From contig JBIOVQ010000348.1 in the NCBI GenBank assembly GCA_044867805.1, positions 1 to 14,172 on the forward strand: a stretch of 14,172 nucleotides of DNA. Direction: 5' to 3'. The notes under the pieces were generated by a model. The model was not told the origin of the DNA, did not search any database, and saw only the letters and a list, made by a program, of their open reading frames with translations. Positions 1-5,032 of this stretch are shown one piece after another; position 1 is the first letter of the stretch, and each line of letters begins with the position of its first letter. The DNA comes from SG8-41 sp044867805 (GTDB lineage Bacteria; Pseudomonadota; Gammaproteobacteria; Burkholderiales; SG8-41). The position numbers and the translations under genes are program-made.

Positions 1-63
1 GCTGAGGAGCGTTGCGACCGGGAAGGCCCCGGCCAGGCTCAGCGAAAATCAACGGCGCTCGCA
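1..63 (+). promoter_or_regulatory. SAH riboswitch aptamer upstream of ahcY
   Basis: This is the S-adenosylhomocysteine-binding leader RNA known from proteobacterial ahcY genes. Helix P1 pairs GCTGAG (1-6) with CTCAGC (38-43). An internal hairpin pairs CCGGG (18-22) with CCCGG (28-32). The pseudoknot pairs GAGCG (7-11) with CGCTC (56-60). The conserved stretches GAGGAGCG, CCAGGCTC and CAACGGCGCTC match the class as I remember it. The aptamer core looks complete, although the window begins exactly at P1, so the promoter and any P1 extension lie outside. The class is known to switch genes on when SAH accumulates, which fits the SAH hydrolase gene 40 bases downstream. Confidence 0.93.
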
Positions 64-91
64 TCGGAGACGATGCGGGCGTTTTGCTTTT
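56..91 (+). terminator. Riboswitch expression platform: intrinsic terminator overlapping the pseudoknot strand
   Basis: Bases 56-66 can pair with 71-81 in an 11-bp stem (one T-G wobble at 59/78) closed by a GAGA tetraloop (67-70). TTTTGCTTTT (82-91) follows, the layout of a Rho-independent terminator. The 5' strand of this stem (56-60, CGCTC) is also the 3' strand of the riboswitch pseudoknot. SAH-bound RNA would therefore hold 56-60, leave only the short 61-66/71-76 hairpin and allow read-through into ahcY. The pairing is read directly from sequence; the switching mechanism is inferred. Confidence 0.8.
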
Positions 92-102
92 GTGGAGCCG
101 AA

Positions 103-1518
103 ATGAAACAGACACGATCCGATTACCACGTCGCCGACATCAAGCAGGCCGATTTCGGCCGCAAGGAAATCGCCATTGCCGAGACCGAGATGCCCGGCCT
201 GATGGCGGTGCGCGAGGAGTTCAAGGGCAGGCAGCCGCTCAGGGGGGCGCGCGTCGCGGGCTCATTGCACATGACGATCCAGACCGCGGTCCTGATCGAG
301 ACCCTGGTCAAGCTCGGGGCGGAAGTGCGCTGGGCCTCGTGCAACATCTTCTCGACCCAGGACCATGCCGCCGCGGCGATCGCGGCCGCCGGGGTCCCGG
401 TGTTCGCCTACAAGGGCGAGAGCCTGCCCGAGTACTGGGAGTTCACTCACAGAATCCTGGAATGGCCAGGAAACGGAAGTGAGGGCGGCACGCCCAACAT
501 GATTCTCGACGACGGGGGCGACGCGACGCTGCTGGTGACGCTCGGCTCGCGCGCGGAAAAGGATCCTGCGCTGGTCTCGAAGCCCACGAACGAGGAGGAA
601 ACCGTCCTGTTCGACGCCATCAGGAAGCGCCTCAGGGACAAGCCGGGCTACTACTCGCGCATCCAGGCTGCGATCAAGGGCGTCACCGAGGAAACCACCA
701 CCGGCGTGCACCGCCTCTACCAGATGGAGAAGGAGGGGCGCCTGCCCTTCCCCGCCATCAACGTGAACGACTCCGTCACCAAGTCGAAGTTCGACAACCT
801 GTACGGCTGCCGCGAATCGCTGGTGGACGGCATCAAGCGCGCGACCGACGTGATGATCGCGGGCAAGGTGGCGCTGATCGCCGGCTACGGCGACGTCGGC
901 AAGGGCTGCGCGCAATCGCTGCGCGGTCTGGGCGCCAGCGTCTGGGTAACCGAGATCGACCCGATCTGCGCGCTGCAGGCGGCGATGGAGGGCTACCGCG
1001 TCGTGACGCTGGACTACGCCGCCGACAAGGCGGACATCTTCGTCACCGCCACCGGCAACCTGCGCGTCATCACCCTCGATCACATGAAGCGCATGAAGCA
1101 CAACGCGATCGTTTGCAACATCGGCCACTTCGATTCCGAGATCGACATCGCCGGCCTCAGGCAATACCGGTGGGAGAACATCAAGCCGCAGGTGGACCAC
1201 GTGATCTTCCCCGACGGCAAGCGTCTCATCGTCCTCGCCGAGGGACGGCTGGTGAACCTCGGCTGCGGCACCGGGCACCCGAGCTTCGTGATGTCGAATT
1301 CCTTCACCAACCAGGTGCTGGCGCAGGTGGAGCTCTTCGGGAATGCCGGCAAGTACCAGAAGAAGGTCTACGTGCTGCCCAAGCAGCTCGACGAGCGCGT
1401 CGCGCGCCTGCACCTGAAGAAGCTGGGCGCCGAGCTCACGGTGATGACCGAGGAGCAATGCCGCTATATCGGCGTGGACATCGACGGGCCGTACAAGCCC
1501 GATCACTACAGATACTAG
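103..1518 (+). CDS. ahcY: Adenosylhomocysteinase (S-adenosyl-L-homocysteine hydrolase)
   Basis: A cytosolic NAD-dependent enzyme that splits S-adenosylhomocysteine into adenosine and homocysteine, relieving product inhibition of methyltransferases and feeding methionine resynthesis. The 471-residue protein has all family landmarks: LHMT near residue 56, the bacterial-type insertion around 121-160, EETTTG at 196-201, SVTKSKFDNLYGC at 224-236, the Rossmann NAD motif GYGDVGKG at 261-268, NIGHFDSEID near 339, GHPSFVMS at 391-398, and the C-terminal KPDHYRY that reaches the neighbouring subunit's NAD site. ATG 103 is chosen because TGGAG (93-97) precedes it and the family N-terminus starts there. 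An in-frame ATG at 73 lies inside the terminator stem and would add ten unrelated residues. Expression is probably controlled by the upstream SAH riboswitch. metF follows after a repeat-filled gap. Confidence 0.98.
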   Translation: MKQTRSDYHVADIKQADFGRKEIAIAETEMPGLMAVREEFKGRQPLRGARVAGSLHMTIQTAVLIETLVKLGAEVRWASCNIFSTQDHAAAAIAAAGVPVFAYKGESLPEYWEFTHRILEWPGNGSEGGTPNMILDDGGDATLLVTLGSRAEKDPALVSKPTNEEETVLFDAIRKRLRDKPGYYSRIQAAIKGVTEETTTGVHRLYQMEKEGRLPFPAINVNDSVTKSKFDNLYGCRESLVDGIKRATDVMIAGKVALIAGYGDVGKGCAQSLRGLGASVWVTEIDPICALQAAMEGYRVVTLDYAADKADIFVTATGNLRVITLDHMKRMKHNAIVCNIGHFDSEIDIAGLRQYRWENIKPQVDHVIFPDGKRLIVLAEGRLVNLGCGTGHPSFVMSNSFTNQVLAQVELFGNAGKYQKKVYVLPKQLDERVARLHLKKLGAELTVMTEEQCRYIGVDIDGPYKPDHYRY

Positions 1519-1545
1519 TGCGGAGTGCTGAGTGCAGAGTGCAAA
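1518..1545. repeat. Heptad array, left arm (4 units, consensus GTGCNGA)
   Basis: Four consecutive degenerate 7-bp units (1518-1524, 1525-1531, 1532-1538, 1539-1545) begin on the last base of the ahcY stop codon. All four start GTGC and differ in the last three bases. It pairs in inverted orientation with the array at 1725-1752: the shared register GAGTGCN is seen in both arms when one is reverse-complemented. It resembles the short tandemly repeated heptanucleotides described in cyanobacteria. The period is directly visible; any function is unknown. Confidence 0.85.
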
Positions 1546-1566
1546 ATGAAAGACCGGTCCAGCCTT

Positions 1567-1724
1567 ACTAGAACGTATCTCAAAAATCCAGAAAAGCAGA
1601 ATTAGCCACAGATAAACACAGACGAACACGGATGAAATCCCCTGCTAAACAAGGCATTGGGTTTTGATATCTGTGTGTATCTGTGTTCATCTGTGGTTCC
1701 ATTCTGTTTTTGAGACAGCTTCTA
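1567..1724. mobile_element. 158-bp palindromic MITE-like element, copy 1
   Basis: A non-coding element present twice in the window (second copy 10438-10595) at identical length, with about 10 mismatches in 158 (roughly 94% identity by eye). Its ends are imperfect inverted repeats beginning CTAGAA and containing CTCAAAAA (left CTAGAACGTATCTCAAAAA, right end its near complement). Inside, three 10-bp units of CACAGATGAA type (1606-1635) face three inverted units (1666-1695) across a 30-bp spacer, so the RNA or single strand could fold into a long hairpin. No transposase is present and no clear target-site duplication could be defined, so 'MITE-like' is an inference from structure and copy number. 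Confidence 0.78.
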
Positions 1725-1752
1725 GGGACTCAGAACTCGGCACTCAGAACTG
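1725..1752. repeat. Heptad array, right arm (4 units, consensus RGNACTC)
   Basis: Four 7-bp units (1725-1731, 1732-1738, 1739-1745, 1746-1752) directly abut the right end of the 158-bp element and stop six bases before the metF start codon. They are the inverted partner of 1518-1545. Because the array fills the region where a Shine-Dalgarno sequence would normally lie, metF has no recognisable ribosome binding site. Confidence 0.82.
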
Positions 1753-1758
1753 ACTTCG

Positions 1759-2604
1759 ATGCAGTCGCAAAAGAAATATCCGCGCACGTTCAGCTTCGAG
1801 TTCTATCCTCCGAAGACGGCGGAAGGGAAGGCCAGGCTGCGCGAGACCTGGAAGCAGCTCGGGCAGCTCAAGCCGCGGTTCTTCTCCTGCACCTACGGCG
1901 CGGGCGGCTCCACGCGGGAAGGGACGCTCGAGACCGTGCTCGAGATCCGCGCGGGCGGTTACGAGGCCGCGCCGCACATCTCCTGCGTCGCTTCTTCGCG
2001 CGCTGACCTCAAGGCCCAGCTCGAGCGCTACCGCTCCCACGGCATCCGGCACGTGGTGGCGCTGCGCGGCGACCTGCCGTCGGGGCTCGCCTCGCCGGGA
2101 GAATTCCGCTACGCGAACGAGCTGGTCACTTTCATCCGGGAGACCACGGAAGACTGGTTCCACATCGAGGTCGCCTGCTACCCCGAGTACCATCCGCAGA
2201 CGCGGGCCGCGGCCGACGAGATCAGGAATTTCAAGCGCAAGGTGGATGCCGGCGCCAACTCGGCGATCACCCAGTACTTCTTCAGCGCCGACCCCTATTT
2301 CCGCTTCATCGACGAGTGCGACGCGGCCGGCATCCACGTTCCGATCGTTCCGGGCATCATGCCGATCGGCAACTTCGCCCAGCTCGCGCGCTTCTCCGAC
2401 GCCTGCGGAGCGGAAATCCCGCGCTGGCTGCGCTTCCGGCTCGAGAGCTTCCGGGACGATACCGCCTCGATCCGCGCCCTCGGGCTCGATGTCGTGACGC
2501 GCCTGTGCGACGACCTGCTGCGCGCCGGCGCGCCCGGGCTCCACTTCTATACCCTCAATCAGGCCGGCCTCACGTCCACCATCTGGCAGCGGCTCGGCCT
2601 CTGA
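1759..2604 (+). CDS. metF: 5,10-methylenetetrahydrofolate reductase
   Basis: An FAD-dependent cytosolic enzyme reducing 5,10-methylene-THF to 5-methyl-THF, the methyl donor for methionine synthase. The 281-residue protein matches the short single-domain bacterial type. It shows FSFEFYPPK at 11-19 (the Glu at 14 corresponds to the catalytic Glu28 of the E. coli enzyme), CTYGAGGS at 44-51, HISC at 73-76, ALRGD at 101-105 (the flavin-modulating Asp), then a QYFF motif, PGIMPI, and LHFYTLN near the C-terminus. ATG 1759 fits the family N-terminus, but the bases before it are a heptad repeat rather than a Shine-Dalgarno sequence. It lies in the same direction as ahcY and completes the homocysteine-to-methionine branch. 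The intervening 240 bp hold repeats only, so co-transcription is uncertain. Confidence 0.97.
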   Translation: MQSQKKYPRTFSFEFYPPKTAEGKARLRETWKQLGQLKPRFFSCTYGAGGSTREGTLETVLEIRAGGYEAAPHISCVASSRADLKAQLERYRSHGIRHVVALRGDLPSGLASPGEFRYANELVTFIRETTEDWFHIEVACYPEYHPQTRAAADEIRNFKRKVDAGANSAITQYFFSADPYFRFIDECDAAGIHVPIVPGIMPIGNFAQLARFSDACGAEIPRWLRFRLESFRDDTASIRALGLDVVTRLCDDLLRAGAPGLHFYTLNQAGLTSTIWQRLGL

Positions 2605-2610
2605 CTCGTG

Positions 2611-2638
2611 GTGACCGGTAACCAGTGACCGGTGACCG
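2611..2638. repeat. Heptad array (4 units, consensus GTGACCG)
   Basis: Four 7-bp units (2611-2617, 2618-2624, 2625-2631, 2632-2638) begin six bases after the metF stop codon. Units one, three and four are identical GTGACCG; unit two is GTAACCA. There is no clear inverted partner array downstream, but the unit is partly self-complementary (CCGGT and ACCGG occur in register), so it can fold on itself. It has the same period and position class as the arrays after ahcY, upstream of ttcA and after the beta-propeller gene. Confidence 0.85.
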
Positions 2639-2722
2639 GGCGGCAAGCGGGCAGCAGGGAAGGGATCCTTCCGCCTTTCGACTTCAACGGGGGAGTACCC
2701 AGCCGACGCTTTCTCCGGCACA

Positions 2723-2821
2723 ATGACCGTTAAAGCGGACGCTGCGCGCCGCTTCAACCTCGCGCGTTGGAGCGGACGCGTGATGCGCCGCTCAACGCGC
2801 GGGTATCGCGCAGCGCATTGA
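2723..2821 (+). CDS. Possible 32-residue Arg-rich leader peptide of mgtE
   Basis: An ATG at 2723 opens a 32-codon frame ending in TGA at 2819-2821. The last base of that stop is the first base of the AGGGGGAGG ribosome binding site of mgtE. The predicted peptide is strongly basic, with nine Arg. No good Shine-Dalgarno precedes the ATG. Leader peptides controlling Mg2+ transporter genes are known in enterobacteria (mgtL upstream of mgtA), but this peptide does not resemble them. It may be chance in GC-rich sequence. Confidence 0.3.
   Translation: MTVKADAARRFNLARWSGRVMRRSTRGYRAAH
2733..2801 (+). repeat. Tandem GC-rich hairpins in the mgtE leader
   Basis: Two similar units lie in tandem, 2733-2766 and 2770-2801. 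The first can pair AAGCGG (2733-2738) with CCGCTT (2749-2754). The second pairs AGCGG (2771-2775) with CCGCT (2788-2792), and the outermost pair changes from A-T to G-C (2770 with 2793). A competing, larger stem pairs CGCGCGTTG (2761-2769) with CAACGCGCG (2793-2801) around the second hairpin, with one bulged base. The mgtE ribosome binding site is 20 bases further on. The structure is visible by eye; a regulatory role is inference. Confidence 0.6.
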
Positions 2822-2833
2822 GGGGGAGGCAAA

Positions 2834-4069
2834 GTGCCGTCCGATCTGCCGGAAACAACACAAGATACGCAGCTTCCGCCGCACAAGGCGCTGATACCCG
2901 AGGCCAAGGCGCGCTCGGCGCCCGATGCGGCGGCCCTGCTCGCAGAGCACCCGGCGACGGTGATTGCCGCGGTGCTGCTCGAGCTCAATCCCGGCTTTGC
3001 GCAGGACATACTCGCGGAGCTGCCGGGAGGCCTCGTGGACGGCGCGCTGCATGCCGTCGCGCCAGAGGTCGCTCTCCAGTGGCAACGCAACCAGACCTAC
3101 CCGCAAGGCAGCATCGGGCGGCTCATGGAGCCGGCCTATGCCATATTCACTCCGGCGATGACGGTCGCCCAGACGGTGGAGCGGCTGCGCTCGCTGATCA
3201 AGGTCGCGTTCATCACCTACGGCTACGTCGTGGACGAGGCCGGCCGCCTGCGCGGCCTGATCACCATGCGCGACCTGCTGTTCGCCCCCGACGACGCGCA
3301 ACTAGAGACGCTGATGCTGAAGGACGTTTTCACCCTCGATCCGCAGACGCAGGCCAACGAAGCGATGAAGGCGGTGCTCGAGCGCCATTACCCCGTCTAC
3401 CCGGTGTGCGATGCGAACGGTGTCTTGATCGGCCTCGTGCGCGGACAGGCGATGTTCGAGGAGCAGGCGATCGAGATCACCGCGCAGGTCGGCTCGATGG
3501 TGGGCGTCGAAAAGGAGGAGCGTCTCGCCACGCCGCTCGCCCGCAGCTTCAAGTTCCGCCACCCGTGGCTCCAGCTCAACCTGATCACCGCCTTCGTCGC
3601 CGGCGCGGTGGTCGCGATTTTCCAGGACACCGTGGACCGCCTCGTGATCCTTGCGGTGTTCCTGCCCGTGCTGGCGGGCCAGTCCGGCAACACCGGCTGC
3701 CAGGCGCTGGCGGTGACGCTGCGCGGCATCACCCTGGGCGAGCTCAAGGCCGGCGGAGAGCAGACCCTGATCCGGAAAGAGGCCTCGCTGGGTCTCTACA
3801 ACGGGGCGCTGACCGGCCTCGTCGCCGGGCTGGGCATGCTGTTCATGGCGGCCTATCAGGACAACCCCGATGCGATCGGGCTCGCCATCGTGGTGTGGGC
3901 GGCGCTCGTCGGGGCCTGCGTGACGAGCGGCTTGTGTGGCGCCTTGATCCCGATAACGCTGAAGCGCCTCGGGCTCGACCCTGCCACCGCCTCCAGCATC
4001 TTCCTCACGACCGCCACCGATGTCGTGAGCATGGGGATGCTGCTCGGGCTCGCCGCCATCTTCCTCTGA
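2834..4069 (+). CDS. mgtE: MgtE-family magnesium transporter
   Basis: An inner-membrane Mg2+ channel/transporter gated by cytoplasmic domains that sense Mg2+. The 411 residues divide into a short N-terminal MgtE domain (about 28-92, LLAEHPATVIAAVLLELNP), two CBS domains (about 93-153 and 160-220; LMEPAYAIFTP, then LMLKDVFTLDP), a plug-like helix, and a membrane domain from about 245 with five hydrophobic segments. The pore signature reads LAGQSGNTGCQALAVTLRG (280-298), and the last helices carry LDPATASSIFLTTATD. The family is usually around 450 residues, so the N-domain is abbreviated. Start is GTG 2834, with AGGGGGAGG five bases upstream, a strong site. The upstream leader is structured and may sense Mg2+. 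A short gap separates it from the next gene. Confidence 0.95.
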   Translation: MPSDLPETTQDTQLPPHKALIPEAKARSAPDAAALLAEHPATVIAAVLLELNPGFAQDILAELPGGLVDGALHAVAPEVALQWQRNQTYPQGSIGRLMEPAYAIFTPAMTVAQTVERLRSLIKVAFITYGYVVDEAGRLRGLITMRDLLFAPDDAQLETLMLKDVFTLDPQTQANEAMKAVLERHYPVYPVCDANGVLIGLVRGQAMFEEQAIEITAQVGSMVGVEKEERLATPLARSFKFRHPWLQLNLITAFVAGAVVAIFQDTVDRLVILAVFLPVLAGQSGNTGCQALAVTLRGITLGELKAGGEQTLIRKEASLGLYNGALTGLVAGLGMLFMAAYQDNPDAIGLAIVVWAALVGACVTSGLCGALIPITLKRLGLDPATASSIFLTTATDVVSMGMLLGLAAIFL

Positions 4070-4188
4070 CCGGGATGGCCGGGGATCCGGCCGCGTGACC
4101 CGAGCGCCATGATTCTTTGGAGAAACAGAGGTAAGTTAGTGGTCACTTCTGGCCGTCCCCATGAGTTCCGACCTCGGGTAGGGGAGCG

Positions 4189-4209
4189 TGAGGGGAGATA
4201 TCCCCCTCA
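4189..4209 (+). terminator. Hairpin between mgtE and the hydrolase gene
   Basis: TGAGGGG (4189-4195) pairs perfectly with CCCCTCA (4203-4209) over a seven-base loop, 15 bases before the hydrolase start. Only a weak TTCGTT follows, so it may be a terminator for mgtE or a translation-affecting hairpin rather than a full intrinsic terminator. The rest of the 155-bp gap shows no gene. Confidence 0.45.
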
Positions 4210-4224
4210 TTCGTTAGGTGCCCC

Positions 4225-5010
4225 GTGACTGCTGTCAAAACGGACGGAGCCACTCTCGACGTCGAGCAGGCGGGATCGGGCCGCGATCTCATCCTGCTGC
4301 ATTCGCTGCTGACGGACCGTTCCTCCTTCGATCTCGTCGTCCCGGAACTGGCCAGAACCCGCCGGCTCACCCTGGTCAACCTGCCGGGGTATGGCACTTC
4401 CACCCCGGCCGGCGAGGACGTGGAAAGCTACGCCGATCGCGTGGCGCAGCTGTTCGGCGCGCTCGCCCTGCCGCGGCAGACCGATGTCCTGGGCAACGGC
4501 TTCGGCGGCTTCATCGCCGTCGCACTGGCGGCCCGGCACGGCGCCAGGTTCGACCGCCTGATCGTCGCGGACGCGCTGGCGTCCTTTCCCGAGCCGGCCA
4601 GGATGCCGCTGCGGAACCTCGCCGCGCGGGTCGCGCAGGAAGGCATGGCCGGCGCGCTTGACGTCGCCATCCACCGCATGTTCCCGGAGAGCTTCATTGC
4701 CGCGCATCCGGGCATCGTCGACGAGCGCAAGCGCGCTCTCGAGCGCGCCGATCCCGCCTGTTTCCGCTCGGCATGCCTGGCGCTGGCACGGCTCAATCTG
4801 GCGCCGGTGTTGAAGCTGATCCGCAATCCGACGCTGGTGATGGTGGGCGCGCTGGACCAGACTACGCCGGCTGCGCTCGCGCGGGAGCTTGCAGCGGGCA
4901 TCGCCGGCGCGACGTTTCTTGAGATTCCCGGCTGCGGCCACTGCCCGCAGATCGAGAATCCGCCAGCGTTTGTCGCCGCAGTTGAGCAGTTCCTGCCCAG
5001 GGCTGCGTGA
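4225..5010 (+). CDS. Alpha/beta-hydrolase-fold protein with Gly at the nucleophile position
   Basis: A 261-residue single-domain alpha/beta-hydrolase, closest in style to meta-cleavage-product hydrolases and 3-oxoadipate enol-lactonase-like proteins. Landmarks are LILLHSLLTDRSSF at 22-35 (oxyanion region), VNLPGYGTS at 51-59, the elbow LGNGFGG at 89-95, VGALDQTTP at 207-215 (acid Asp211) and GCGHCPQIENP at 236-246 (His239). The nucleophile elbow normally reads G-x-Ser-x-G-G; here codon 92 (GGC, 4498-4500) is Gly, one base change away from AGC Ser. Acid and His remain, so it is either a catalytically altered or non-enzymatic member, or a sequencing/assembly substitution. Start is GTG 4225; no strong Shine-Dalgarno is visible. 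The substrate cannot be deduced. It converges with the aminotransferase gene 22 bp away. Confidence 0.87.
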   Translation: MTAVKTDGATLDVEQAGSGRDLILLHSLLTDRSSFDLVVPELARTRRLTLVNLPGYGTSTPAGEDVESYADRVAQLFGALALPRQTDVLGNGFGGFIAVALAARHGARFDRLIVADALASFPEPARMPLRNLAARVAQEGMAGALDVAIHRMFPESFIAAHPGIVDERKRALERADPACFRSACLALARLNLAPVLKLIRNPTLVMVGALDQTTPAALARELAAGIAGATFLEIPGCGHCPQIENPPAFVAAVEQFLPRAA

Positions 5011-5032
5011 CGATCCGCCCTGGAGCCTGGCG

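Noticed and set aside
73..102. ATG 73 as the ahcY start
   Set aside because: It lies in the riboswitch terminator stem and adds ten residues absent from the family; ATG 103 has a better-placed ribosome binding site.
262..1629. A 455-codon open frame antisense to ahcY
   Set aside because: Low-complexity His/Arg/Val/Asp-rich translation with no motif; ahcY on the other strand is unmistakable. Long antisense frames are expected at this GC content.
1567..1724. The 158-bp element as a degraded insertion sequence with a transposase remnant
   Set aside because: No frame in it resembles a transposase; equal length of both copies fits a compact non-coding element rather than a decayed one.
1518..2638. 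Heptad arrays as a CRISPR array
   Set aside because: Units are 7 bp, degenerate and contiguous with no spacers of constant length, and no cas gene is present.
1744..3090. A 448-codon minus-strand frame across metF and the mgtE leader
   Set aside because: It is the antisense of metF and runs through repeats; composition is Arg/Gly/Ala/Glu rich with no recognisable domain.
2767..4098. A 443-codon plus-strand frame overlapping mgtE in another frame
   Set aside because: Arg/Ala/Gly-rich shadow frame; mgtE in its own frame has full family motifs and a strong ribosome binding site.
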